From Embiotoca jacksoni (lineage: Eukaryota > Chordata > Actinopteri > Embiotocidae), in assembly GCA_022577435.1 (NCBI GenBank), contig JAKOON010000011.1, positions 1,003,001-1,067,000 of the forward strand: DNA of 64,000 nt, given 5' to 3'. The notes below the pieces were generated by a model. That model was not told the DNA's origin, made no database searches, and was given only the letters and a program-made list of their open reading frames with translations. This document shows positions 12,426 to 23,544 of the stretch, one piece after another (the stretch's first letter is position 1; every line of letters starts with the position of its first letter). The translations under genes were made by a program, and so were the position numbers.

Positions 12426-12433
12426 TGACGTCA
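12426..12433. promoter_or_regulatory. Palindromic CRE (TGACGTCA)
   Basis: A perfect 8-bp CREB/ATF site lying about 120 bases before the donor of the presumed rnf180 leader exon. Exact match seen; function inferred from position. Confidence 0.5.
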
Positions 12434-12469
12434 CAGCCCCTTTTTTTTTTTTTTTTTTTTTTTTTTAAA

Positions 12470-12550
12470 GCTAACAGCTGTTTAACTTTTTATTTTCCTC
12501 GGACTTGTGTCCTTTGCTACAGCGACACTGCAAGTCTTCCAAGTTGTCAG
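12470..12550 (+). other. Putative 5' non-coding exon of rnf180
   Basis: A non-coding stretch ends in a good splice donor (tcag|gtaagc at 12,550/12,551), follows the CRE, and points at the rnf180 coding exons. The start is unknown. Inferred from position and splice signal only. Confidence 0.35.
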
Positions 12551-12745
12551 GTAAGCTCATTTAAATAGTGCAACTTTCAATGCGGTGACTTTCACCATCT
12601 TAACAATATTACTTGTTTTCTTAAAACTGCCATGAGAAACCCTGTTGTTGTAAACAGACCTCAGTAGTTGACGAGCTACGATAGCTCTGCAGTGTACACG
12701 CTAAACGATACGAATACCAGATGTATGTCCGCGCTGAAATTCAAA

Positions 12746-12801
12746 CACTGACGGGACACTGACGGGACAGTGACGGGACACTGACGGGACAATGACGGGA
12801 C
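12746..12801. repeat. 11-bp tandem repeat
   Basis: Five tandem units of the type actgacgggac with small variations (acact, acagt, acaat). It lies in the presumed first intron of rnf180. Confidence 0.85.
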
Positions 12802-12949
12802 ATTTCTCATCTCATCGCCCTGCAGCACAGCCTCGGAGCTTAATGTTTGAAATTCCGGACGAGGCTGCTCGCATACTTTTAGTGTGTGGCTGGTGTTCGT
12901 GCTCCTGACTGTCCTGGGACACATTGGTTTTTAACAGTTATAACACAAT

Positions 12950-13330
12950 AGTAGCCCCCCCCCCCCCCTCCCCCCATCGTCCCTCTCTGTCGGTGTTTGT
13001 GTATGTTGCTCTGAACGAGGGTAAAAACAAACACGTGTTGTCCTGAGAGGTGTTCTGATCACCTCAACAGCACCACACTGCACACAACGAACTTTTGATC
13101 AGTACGTTAACTGCCCAGCCATGAACAATAACATGTTGAAACTCGTGTATGCAAATGCCCTGGATGCCTACAGTGATACCCCCCACCCCCACCCCCACAC
13201 ACAGTGATACCCCCCATAGCCCTCCTCCACCCCCCACACACACCTTCGCTGCTGTTGCCCTCTTCTCCTCAGCCCCTTCCTGAGTGAGCCCCACACACCC
13301 CAGCCCCCACGCCCCACCCCCCTCAGCCAG
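12950..13330. repeat. C-rich low-complexity tract
   Basis: Several C runs interspersed with cacacac and ccccaccccc blocks. The complementary strand is G-rich. No gene is supported here; the minus-strand poly-Gly frame is an artefact of composition. Confidence 0.7.
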
Positions 13331-13429
13331 TCTGGGTTAGGAGACAGCTGGAGACCAATGCAAGGCTGCAGGCGCTGGCAGCATCAGCCTCAGGTTCTCA
13401 CAACCCTGAGGCTGAAGCAGGAGAAAATC

Positions 13430-13710
13430 CCAGTGATGTAGACGACATCACGACCGGTACCAGTTTCCGAGAAGACGACTCCATCTGGCCTCAACGACTA
13501 TCGACCGGTTGCCTCACATCTCGTGTGATGACGGTGCTGGAGAGGCTGGTCCTGGTCCACCTCATGCTGGAGGTGAAATCATTGCACCCTCTGCAATTTG
13601 CATACGCGCCTCCATGGGGGAGTGGACGACGCCATCATGTACCTGCTGCAGCGAGCTCGGTCGCATCTGGATGAAACTGGTGCCATTGTGAGAATACTGA
13701 ACGTTTAGCA
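13430..13710 (+). mobile_element. LINE reverse-transcriptase fragment (relic)
   Basis: In the plus strand the stretch at about 13,490-13,700 reads, with frameshifts, NDYRPVA, then VLERLVLVHL, then LQFAYAPPWG and VDDAIMYLLQRARSHLDETG. This is the order of a non-LTR retrotransposon reverse transcriptase of the type common in fish (CR1/L2/Rex-like). The frame is broken and no ends are visible, so it is an old truncated insertion in rnf180 intron 1. Confidence 0.6.
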
Positions 13711-14753
13711 CAGAATAAACGCTCAGAACCTCGTCAAGCTGCTGCCGTTCATTAAAACAAATTAAAACATGTGCTGTACTCCAAGAAAAATGGCTTTGTT
13801 GGACCGGCCTTGGGTAGTTGCAGCGGTGGCAGAGTGTCAGCAGGTTTCAGCGCATGCTGATTGGTTAAAATGAAGCCGAGGTCTGCGTCAATTGGGTTGA
13901 ACGACTGCTAACAAATCTCTACGGCGGTGGCCAAACAATATGGGTCTGGTTCACACCAGGCTAGACTGTTGCACTATTCTATTTTTATTATGTATATACC
14001 GTACAGGTTTTATATTATATTTTTCTATCCATTATATTCTGTCAGTTTTATTAGTTTCTTAATGTATTTTACCCATGTTGCTGTAACACAATATAAAGTC
14101 AGTCTATATTATGTGTCGATCTGTCTATTTCTATCTCTATCTATCTACTCACCATTTAAATGAATCCTCACCTCTCGCAATCATTAAAAAACAGTTCAAT
14201 ATTATAATGCTCATAATGGGAACATTTAATGCCAGACTGTTTTATTATGCCTAATGCCTCACCTGTTGCTGGTTTTAATGTTACGGCTCTTCAATTTATC
14301 TCCTGTTCAGTTCTAAAGAAGTCCTCCATAAACAATAGTTCCCATCGATGTAAATGCAGCTGTACAGAGTAAAACTTCTGGTTACCTCATGTTAATAAAC
14401 TGGTGCAGTGCAATAGCTTCCCACTCCTGTCTTTTTACTCCTTTTTAAAGGTTAATTTACAACTGATCATCCGATGTGTGCACATTTGTCTCGCCAAAAG
14501 TCCGTACAATCTGATTACAGTTTATGGTATGTGAGCATATCTGGTCAAATGCATATACACATAGCTGACAATGCTGAGCCTTTGGTTTTGTGCCATTTCT
14601 GAATTTATCTTTTACTTTGAAGAAGACAACGATGTTTTTGCCAGAATCAGCACTGATGCAGGTGTGTTTTCAGTTGTACGTCCTGACTGTGTCTTGTCAA
14701 TCATCTTCATCAACAGCTGGACTGAAAACCTACTGCTGTTAAGAGAGAGCACC

Positions 14754-17476
14754 ATGCTTCGCTGCAGGAAGTGTCGGAAAGCCATTATCGACTCGACATG
14801 TTTGTCGACGGTTGGTGCAGATTTTGTGTGTCTGATGCGTACGGAAATTGTCTTTTCATCTGTCAACCCTCACTTTTGTGTGTATTTTCAGGCCTGGTGA
14901 GCTGACATAGTCGACAGTGGTGGTTCTCAACTGGGGCAGCCTCAGGACTCGCATATTTCCTTACTCATTAAGTCACAACCCAGTTTTTACATTTACTCCT
15001 ACAAAAGTCCAAATAGGGCTACACACCCACTGGTGCTTAATAGGAAATGTATATTTCACACGCACATCAGGGACCCACTCAAAGTTGCTCCGCGACCAAC
15101 TTTTGGGTCCTGACCCACGAGTTGAGAACCACTGGTCTGTAGATAATTTTTTTTTAGTTAAATTAGTTGCAGGTCAGACAAAACGAGACGGGATATCTTG
15201 TTGGGTTCTGAGAAGTTCTTTAGGGTTTTTCTCACCATTAACTCACATTTTATTTAGTGAATTAATCTATTCATCAACAAATCCCCACAAATTACGAGAT
15301 AATCTGACAATGGAACCCATAAATTAGTTGCAGCCGTAATAGTAGTCGTAAGGTTGTTTGGGAACATCAGTGTTAAAAGTGAAACATAACAGTTTGTGTT
15401 TCAGTCATTAAAAAAAAAAGATAACTGGGTCTGATGAGAACTGTCACCACTCATTGTTTTTTAGGTTCAGGCCACAGAAGAAAGTTCAGCTGCTGTTTGC
15501 AGAATTTGGCACGTGAATGTTGACACGATGCCAGAGTGGATACTGATCTCAGTGAACCAGGTAAGTGTGTCAGCTGAGGTGGGACGAGTTTTAGATTATT
15601 GTGTTCACTGCTGTTCAAGGAGGAAGACAAAAAAAATATATAATTGGATTTTAACTTTCATATTTTCAATCATATCAAATTTCCGCATAACAAAATTAAA
15701 ACATGCTACATTACAGAGAGATAGTGTTTTTGTTAGGTTATTATTGGAAATATAATCAACAAATGAATAATTGATTAGAAAATATATGCATCCCTATAAT
15801 TCAGTCATACAAAAAGTAGATGATACATTTTATTTAGTAAAAACCAATCCCTTTCGTGATCTTGCTGCGGTTCGTGTGTCTGTGGTTTCTGTCTAGGCCC
15901 AGTGGACTGTGGGGAAACTGAACTGCCAGAACTGCGGTGCTCGTTTGGGCGGCTTCAACTTCATCAATTGCAGCGAGTGTCCCTGTGGCCAGGACGGCAC
16001 CGTCCACCTCAGCAAAAGCCGCGTGGATCACGACCAGGATCCCGCCGTCCTCATCGTCCAGCCGAGGAGGACGAGGCCCGGGAGGGGACGGGCTGGTCTG
16101 CTGAGCGATGGCTCTCGGAGTAGAGAGGAGAGGACCGACTTTGACAGGACTGCGCAGGACAGTTTACAGCTGAACTGTGCCGCCGTCACGTCCTTCATGC
16201 GCCCAGCGGAGGCCTCAAATCCGCTCGGTGATGGTGAAAACAGCCTCTTGTTTTCTTTCAGTCCTCTATACTGCATCTCTCACCGGAGGAGGGGCAGTCT
16301 GGAAGACGATGCCGACTTAAGGTCGTCGTGTTTTTGCCCCGCGGGCCCCGCGAACACGTCTGTTGTGGATTTGATGAGATCAGGGTCGTACGAGTCCGCA
16401 AGGTCAACTGTCTCATATCCCACAAGTTGGCAGTTTGCCAGAGATGGTGACGCCGTCCCTCGCCGTTCATCTGTTTCTGGAGGTACGCGGCCGCATCGGA
16501 ATCCACAGCTGCTGCCATCCGGGCAGGACGTCGAGTCTTCTGTAGAGACCACGGTTGTCGACGAGGAGGTTCCTGATGCAGCGCTGCTTCTCAGAGGAAC
16601 GTCCCTCTCTGACAGCGAAGCTAAGGAGGAGGAAGAAGTGCTGGTACATTTCTTTATTTGCAGTGGCATTCAAACTGCTTTTATTAGGACTGTAGCCTAT
16701 GATTATTTTGATATATTATCACATTATATCAATATTTCTACTACATTTATTTTATTAAATGTTTCCATAACTTACAGCACAGGGGCATAAAAATGTCACA
16801 CGACAATGGCCGCACTTCTGAAGTTAATTGACAGCTATTTTGTTTGCAGCGACCATTTTCGCCCTTTTGTCCTCTTGTAGGAGGGGCTGTGTGATCGTGC
16901 GCAACTCAATATAATGTAACCAGCACAGAGCTACATGTGAAAGAGTTCTTTTTTTTTTTTTTTTTATAGCTGGAACTTAAAATGGAATTTTCAGCCCTTG
17001 TGATGTTTATAAGAACCAAGAAAGCAGCACATTCAGGGTTTCAGGTGGGCCATCTCACTGGAAACGAACACCACCTCTGCTACCGTTATATCTAATTTTA
17101 TACACCTCTTGTAATTTCTTTTTTTTTAAAGATTGCGGGAGAGCACACCACAGTGGATTTTAATCAGGCTACTGTTGGCTTTTTACCTCGTCCAATCAGA
17201 TTCCTACAGGAAACGCCGACATAAGTAAATTGAGATTTTTCTTCTGGGAATCATAATTTCTATGTGTCAAGTTTTAGATTGTTTTCTTTTATCGAACCCA
17301 TTAATTTTGTTGTGGGAATATTTATTAAAGATTTGCTCGAAGATGGTAATCATTACTGCCTCCACAGATCAGGAGAACAATGGAGTGGCTGAAGTTTAAG
17401 CAGTCGGTGTGGTTAAATCATGACTTTATAACCCAGTGAACAAGCACTCATCGAACTCATCTTTTGACTAAACTGC

Positions 17477-17544
<68 letters not shown>

Positions 17545-19461
17545 CCCTCTCAGGTTGAAGCCTCTGTGGACTCTTCACCCTCCAACCGACTGAGCAAAAG
17601 AGAGAAGAACCATCTGAAGAGTCTGCGCAGGAAACAGAGGAGGAGAGAGAGATGGCTTCGCCGTCAGCAGGAGCAGGAGCAGGTGTGAGAGAGAGCAACG
17701 TTGAAGAGTGTATTCAGAGTGTAGTTCGAAATAACTACCACTGAACAAATGTGCAATTACTGCCCTTTTTCAGAAGTACATTAAAACTGGAAACAAATAT
17801 TGGATATCTCTTCTGCTCCTACAAAGCTTGACTTGCATATAAAAGACACTGAGGAAATGGTTTTTTTTAGTAATATATCCAGTGACAATTTTGGTAATGT
17901 ACTGTCTTAATATGTTTGTGAAAGAATTTTATTTTATACACACATGAAACTAGAAAAAACTGCATACAAATACAAATGAAAAGCATTCAATTGTGTAAAG
18001 GCAATAAAAAAAATAAAAAAAAATACTAAAAGATATACACTGAAGATGGGGAGATGTTCACCACTGTGTGGGAAAATAGTGCAACAATCTTAAGAATAAG
18101 AATTTTGGGATTTCATCATCTGTGTTACATAATATGATTGAGACTTGGAGAATCTGGAGAAATCTCTGTGTGCGAGGGACGAGGCCGAAAACCAATATTG
18201 GATTGCGGTGATCTTCGGGCCCTCAGGCAGCACTGCATTAAAAACAGACTCGGTTCAGTGGTAGAAATCATTGTCTGGGCTAAAAGAAGAAGAAAAAAAA
18301 AACATTTCAGAAAACCATTGTAACCATTACAAAAACTTTCAGCAGGTGGGAAAAATATCCGATGTGTTTGTGTCCAGGCTGTGAGTGAAAGCGATTTACC
18401 GCCGGACGAAGACCGAGACGGCCTCACCTGCGCCATCTGTCTGGACGTCTTCTTCAGCCCGTACAGCTGTCAGCCCTGCGGTCATGTCTTCTGCGAGCCC
18501 TGTCTCCGCACGCTCGCCAATAACCGGATGGAAAACACAACCTGCCCTCTCTGCCGCGCCGTCATCTCAAGCACCAGCTTCCACAAAGGTGAGCTTCCCC
18601 ACCCGGACCTATCTGTCCATCCAGATGTTATTACGGTGACAGAAAACATAATTATTTCCAGCACTTTTCTGGTTTCACCAGCTCAAATGCGAGGCTTTTG
18701 TGTTTATTTCTCACTGTGCTGTTGTCCTTCTTCTTCAGAGCTCAACCAGACAACAAAGATCTTCTTCCCTAAAGTTTACTTCGCCCGCCAGAAGAACTTC
18801 CAGAAGGCCTCGTGTGCTAACTGGCCTTTGCCCAGGTTTTACCGAAACCACCTTTCCGCCTTGGGTGAGAAACTTCGCTGATTAGTTGTACGGATGTATT
18901 TGTTTCTATCTGCCAGGTTTCAGTGTTCTCTTTTGACAGTGAAGTCTTGATACAGTTTTTGTAAAGACATGTTGTGGTTTACTACGACGGGCTTGTAACA
19001 AAACAAAACATGTTTCTCTCGGTAGGACAGACCTCATTTTAAGTCTTAACTTCTAACTTCTTACAGTGACCAAGTTCACTGCAAAAGCAAGAAATGTTAT
19101 CACTTCAGTAGCAGTGGTAAATGTTTTCTTTTCAGGAAGTGATGATTCAGTTTTAGACACTGCTTTATGAGCACTAAATCAAATCCAGGACTTATTCCAT
19201 AAAGTTATTTCACCTCACATCTGAAGAAAACACACCAAATTGACACAATATCAGCCAGAAACTGTAAAAACTGACATTTTCACAGCTTTCAAACTTTTGA
19301 TGTTTCTTGAACTAATCATGCACACGTACACTTCCATCAGCAACCTACCAAACATAACCTTAAAATAGTGATATGTCATTGAAATCACTTTATTCCACGT
19401 CTCTTTTAAAACTTTGACAAAAATTAACCTGTCACAGGCATATGACTGTGTTGTAAATAGG

Positions 19462-19492
<31 letters not shown>

Positions 19493-20168
19493 GTGTGTGT
19501 GTGTGTATATATTAGATATTATTTTTATTTTTGTCTGATATTGGTGAAATTAAATTTCCTTCTTTCTTTTTTTGTTGTTGAAAAAAGTGTGGAATATATT
19601 CAATTTATGTTTTTTCTTATTTTAAAATATATTTAAAAAAAATATGAAAGTAAAAAGAATCACACTGAAAAGGGTTGTTTGGTGGAATTAGCATACAATA
19701 CAACTGCAAACTGGACTGTTTGATTTGAATTGAGGCAGGTGCTCTAAAACAACACAGTGGTATTTTCTGTGGTCATATTCTATAATAATCAGTCCAAAAC
19801 ATCCACACAGTGTTTTAGGTGTGAATGTAAGTTTACAAACAAACTAAATAACTAATTTGGTAATAGACAAAAAAAAAGCGTGTTGGGACAGAAATATTCA
19901 AACTGAATTGTTTGAATTTCTGTCTGCTAATTAAGTTCAAACCTGGAAAACTGGTTTTATCTCTGAATACAAATTGTACCTTTTTATGTTTTATACTTCA
20001 GAAAGGACACTGATGCTGGACGATTTGAGTGGCTTCAATCACTTGCCCATTTTCAACGAGGAGGACTTGTTCGGCTGGTTCTTCGTCATCGTTCAGAACA
20101 TTGGCTTCATCCAGTGGATCCTGGCTCTCCCTTGCCTCTCTATGCTCCTCTACTACTTCCTATTTTAA
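14754..20168 (+). CDS. rnf180: E3 ubiquitin-protein ligase RNF180
   Basis: Seven coding exons give 510 residues: 14,754-14,810; 15,465-15,560; 15,897-16,643; 17,554-17,682; 18,378-18,588; 18,739-18,864; 20,002-20,168. RNF180 (Rines) is a membrane-anchored ubiquitin ligase; the mammalian protein acts at the ER and has been linked to degradation of monoamine oxidase A. Visible: N-terminal CRKCRK cysteine pairs; a conserved WHVN...MPEWI segment; a second Cys-rich block (residues about 58-80); a long poorly conserved exon 3; a basic KNHLKSLRRKQRRRER stretch (about 318-334); a C3HC4 RING with C361, C364, C377, H379, C382, C385, C399 and C402 all present; and a hydrophobic C-terminal anchor (about 480-510). 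Phases agree throughout. The start is the ATG directly before LRCRKCRK; human has a longer N-terminus. The exon 1 donor (acg|gttggt) is weak, so that boundary is the least certain. The protein is shorter than human (about 592), mostly in exon 3. Confidence 0.93.
14915..15134. mobile_element. hAT-like MITE
   Basis: About 220 bp bounded by inverted ends: left cagtggtggttctcaactgg, right (reverse complement) cagtggttctcaactcgtgg, each continuing into a second matching block. The cagtggttctcaa terminus is typical of hAT-type non-autonomous elements. It lies in the first intron between rnf180 coding exons. No convincing 8-bp target duplication. Confidence 0.6.
17478..17543. repeat. (GT)n microsatellite abutting rnf180 exon 4
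   Basis: About 33 GT units end only 10 bases before the acceptor of rnf180 exon 4 (17,553/17,554), leaving just accctctcag as pyrimidine tract. Confidence 0.95.
18130..18320 (+). mobile_element. Tc1-like transposase fragment in rnf180 intron
   Basis: The plus strand reads ESGEISVCEGRGRKP, then LRALRQHCIKNR and VVEIIVWAK. This is the N-terminal DNA-binding part of a common teleost Tc1-like transposase. It stops short just before rnf180 exon 5, and no terminal repeats are attached. The same segment occurs at 23,545-23,690. Confidence 0.65.
18890..20000 (+). other. rnf180 last intron, no feature apart from GT tract
   Basis: AT-rich intron of about 1.1 kb containing a broken (GT)n tract at about 19,461-19,506. 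Nothing else recognised. Confidence 0.6.
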
Positions 20169-20224
20169 GACACTTCATGCTCGACAGTTTGCCGTGCAGG
20201 TTTCCGTGTCTTTGAAAGGGGAAG

Positions 20225-21330
20225 GTAAGATACACACGCCGGAGCTGTTGTTTCACTGTTGGAATATCTCAGGGATGAAAGAGGAGCTCAGGACATGAAA
20301 ATTGACATGAAAAACATTGGCGGTCGAGGAGTTACAGGGGCTACTTATGACGTGCTTCCACCATCAAAGAATCTCCATCAGTGGTATGGCGAGGATCCAA
20401 CCTGTGGCCTCTGCCCAACTCCAGCGACTCTCAAACACATCATGGTAAGCTGCAAGACCAGCCTCACGCTAGGCAGATATACCTGGTGGCACAACCAGGT
20501 CCTCAAGAGCCTGGCAGCAGCGATTGACATCAAGCGGTGTGCGACCAACTCCTTGCCCCCGAGAGTAGCCAATCCCCTGAAGGCAACAGCATTTGTCCGA
20601 GAAGGACAAAAAGCCCCCAAACATCTTTCCACCAATCCAGAGACGGGACACTTAATCATGGCCCGCGACTGGAAGATGCTGGTAGACATCGGCCAGCAAT
20701 TGATCTTTCCTCCGGAGATTGCTTCCACCAACCTCAGGCCAGACCTGGTACTCTGGTCCACGTCGCTGAAGACTGTTTACATCATGGAGCTCACAGTCTC
20801 ATGGGAGAACGCGCTTGAAGAGGCCTACGAACGTCAGAAGCTGCGCTATGCAGAGCTTGCAGCAGAAGCAAAGCAGCACGGCTGGAACACTAAAATCTTT
20901 CCAGTGGAAGTGGGATGCAGAGGATTTGTGGCTTCTTCGACCATCAGACTGTTGAAAGAGCTGGGAAGCCACGGTCAGACTCGGCGGCAGAACATCAGGG
21001 CAGTCTCAGAGGCGGCTGAAAGAAGCAGCCAGTGGATTTGGATTAAGCAGAATGACCCATGCTGGGCTCCAACTACGCCAACATAACCCACTTGAGAACC
21101 CCCACCTGTTTACCATTCAGCCGTCTGCCTTCCTCAATGTTGCCAATTTGGGGACAGTCGGGCACGGCACACAAGCTGAGGGCTGATCATCCTGCAGCTC
21201 CTCCTTCGAGGAGGGTTTATAGTGTCGAAAGGCCAAAACACCCAATGATACAAAGGAACATTACTGACGATGTGTTCTGGGCCCAGCTGTCCCAAAATTC
21301 TACAACCTAAACCAGACTGAGATACCCCCC
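20225..21330 (+). mobile_element. 3' part of an RLE-type non-LTR retrotransposon
   Basis: Starts about 60 bases after the rnf180 stop. It holds an open C-terminal ORF (20,259-21,086) followed by an untranslated region that fades into a C-rich run near 21,330. The 5' end is missing (no reverse transcriptase), as usual for 5'-truncated target-primed insertions. Family placement rests on the zinc-knuckle plus endonuclease arrangement described for the ORF. Confidence 0.7.
20259..21086 (+). pseudogene. Retrotransposon ORF C-terminus: CCHC knuckle and restriction-like endonuclease
   Basis: 275 open codons. Residues 49-65 form a CX2CX7HX4C zinc knuckle (C49, C52, H60, C65). Further on, PD at 161-162 followed by E177 in MELTV matches the PD-(D/E)XK pattern of the restriction-like endonuclease found at the C-terminus of R2/NeSL/R4-type retrotransposons, which nicks the target for reverse transcription. 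The conserved EVGCRGF block (about 217-223) follows, as in that domain. The frame is uninterrupted, suggesting recent insertion, but the reverse transcriptase is absent so the copy cannot be autonomous. Its position behind rnf180 means it could be transcribed as part of that gene's 3' region. It is not an rnf180 exon. Confidence 0.7.
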
Positions 21331-21399
21331 ACCCCCCACCCCACAAGCCCGAAAACCCCCACTTGTCGATCATCAACCACTCTCATAGAAAAACAAGGT

Positions 21400-22180
21400 T
21401 AATTTCCTGGAAGTGCTCACCACCTTGGCACAAGGGACAGTCAAACATCATGTCCTGTGTTTTTTTTTTTATTCCGTACACTTTGAAAACCTCTTATTTA
21501 CTGAGCAAGACACAAGCTGAAGCTGAGTGACATTTCTTCTAGTAATGAATTGAATTGTTAAAAACATGCGGTTTATTGTGAAACCTTCCGTTTGTTGTAA
21601 AACATTTGGGTGATAATACGGCAAAATGTAATTTTATTCTCTGGTTTTTGATATTTGATGCAATCTTTCAACAATTCAGGAAAATCTGTTCCCTTTTGTT
21701 TCTGAGAGTTGGATGAGAAGATCGATAAAATCTCATTTCTGTGTCGTACGTAGAGAGCTGAAGCAATGAGGCGATTGGCCGAGCTTACTTTAAAGACTGG
21801 AAGCAGTTGGAAACTGCTTTGCTAGCTCTTCCCACAATTAAAACAAATTCAGAAAACAATTAAACAAGATACTAATTGGCAATGAGTGAGCCCTTATGGT
21901 AGATGTGTTTTTGGCTTGACTGCAACAGGGGGACCGGGCTCGCAAACGTGTGTCTTGTCACCGAGTGGCCGAGTGATAAAGTTACAGCATTGGTCAGCCA
22001 AATGCTACAACTCCCTTTATCCATTTCAAATATAAAGCCTTCTAGCGTTTCATACACGGTTCCCCCTGACGTCTGGCCTGATTGATCGCCATGCTGCCAG
22101 CGTATTGACTGTTTTCGGATTGGTGCCTTTTTCTCTTTCTACTTTTTATGTTATCAAAGAATTGTAAGTCACACAATCTA
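21400..22180. other. Intergenic, nothing recognised
   Basis: AT-rich spacer without recognisable coding or repeat structure; short frames at 21,872-22,085 overlap antisense and have no motif. Confidence 0.5.
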
Positions 22181-22189
22181 CATTCTGAC

Positions 22190-22615
22190 AATGATGACGA
22201 CAATATCCAGCCAAATAGAGGAGGTATCGCTCTTCACCCATTCAGGTATAAACCTTTAAGTGAGCGCACAGCTGATACACTTTAATATTAGAAAAACCTA
22301 ATCCACCATTGAGCCCAGCAATTGGAGTATTGTTATTTTAAGTCTGGGTCTATGTTTATTCCACATAGAGCCCAGCCACCTCTTCAAATCTTTTAAGAAC
22401 CTCTTCCAAAACAATATAGGGATTATTTGAATGGGATATGGCAATGTAGGTAATGCATTCATTTCTATCAGTGCTATTCATCCTAACCAGGAAACAGAAA
22501 GTGTGTTCCATCATTTAAATCTGATTTTAGCTTTTTTTTCTTCAAGTAATGGGTTAGAATTGGCCTCGTTCAATTGATTAAGTGGTGGAGTTATAAAAGT
22601 GTCTAAATATCCAAA
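22190..22615 (-). mobile_element. L1/Tx1-like LINE ORF2 relic
   Basis: On the minus strand one frame reads KHRPRLKITILQL and a neighbouring frame continues LGFSNIKVYQLCAHLKVY. This resembles the segment after the reverse transcriptase of L1/Tx1 elements (K-PRLK...LQ...GGL-LPN...YY-A-L). Stops and frameshifts break it. No ends were seen. Confidence 0.5.
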
Positions 22616-22654
22616 ACCTTTCGTGTTTCCCCGGATGGACTCGTTGCTTCAGGC

Positions 22655-22950
22655 CTTCCCTGAAAGAGACGTTGTCTGGATGTCAGCATATGTTGCTCCA
22701 AAACCTGAATATATCATTCAGCAACAATGGCCCCTTCCCAGATGTGCAAGCTACCCATGCCATGTGCACTAATGCATTCGTGTACATCCCAGATGCTGGC
22801 TCTTGAACTGGGCACTGACAACAAGATGGATGGTCCCTCTCCTCTTTAGCCCTGAGGCTGCAGCATCCATGATATCCAAAAAGAATATAACATTTTATTT
22901 TGTCAGACCACAGAACAGTTTTCCACTTGCAGAGGTGAAGCATGCGTGCA
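22655..22950 (-). mobile_element. Tc1-like transposase fragment (minus)
   Basis: The minus strand reads KWKTVLWSDK, then ILFGYHGCCSLRAKEERDHP. This is the region of the first catalytic Asp (SDK/SDE) of the same Tc1-like family seen at 18,130 and 23,545. Truncated and decayed. Confidence 0.65.
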
Positions 22951-23544
22951 CGTGGAAAAGTATTCTGTGCGTGTGCACGTTATGGAAAAAAGTTAACGCA
23001 CGTGCCAAAACAGGTTTTGTGCACTAAACATTTTTTGAACAAAAAAGATCTATCCACAAGCAGCCATATACAGTAAAATTAGAAAATTAAAATGTAATTT
23101 GACTACAAGTTTTCTGTTTGACTGAAATCACCCACTAGGTGACTGGTTACATCCACCAGCTGTCAATCATTTGCACGGTTCTTTTTCCAGCATTAACCTC
23201 CATCACGTCACACATTAAGGGTTTCCTGTTGTCCAACATACAGCAAAAAAATATGTTATTTTTTTAAAGCGATGAGACGGAGTCGCCTCCTTCTCTCTGC
23301 CACTGTAACAATTTTTGGTGTATTTTTGCAACTCTGCTGAATGCACATAAGGGAAACACTGCTTATATTCCTGTCTTTATCATTAACTGTCTTCTTACTG
23401 AAAGTAAACTGTCATTTGAGCTGTGAACTTTTTTTTTTTTTTTTTTTTTTTTAATTAACTACTGCTATTAGATGTATCATGTAGATTTTAAGGACATGTA
23501 GAATTTTTGGATTTTATCGCCTATTATACGATTAAAAAAAAAGT

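Noticed and set aside
13064..13294. 76-codon Gly/Val-rich minus frame
   Set aside because: Produced by the C-rich low-complexity tract.
16232..16262. Possible micro-intron (gtgaaaac...tttcag) in rnf180 exon 3
   Set aside because: About 30 bases is too short for a vertebrate intron, and the frame is open straight through.
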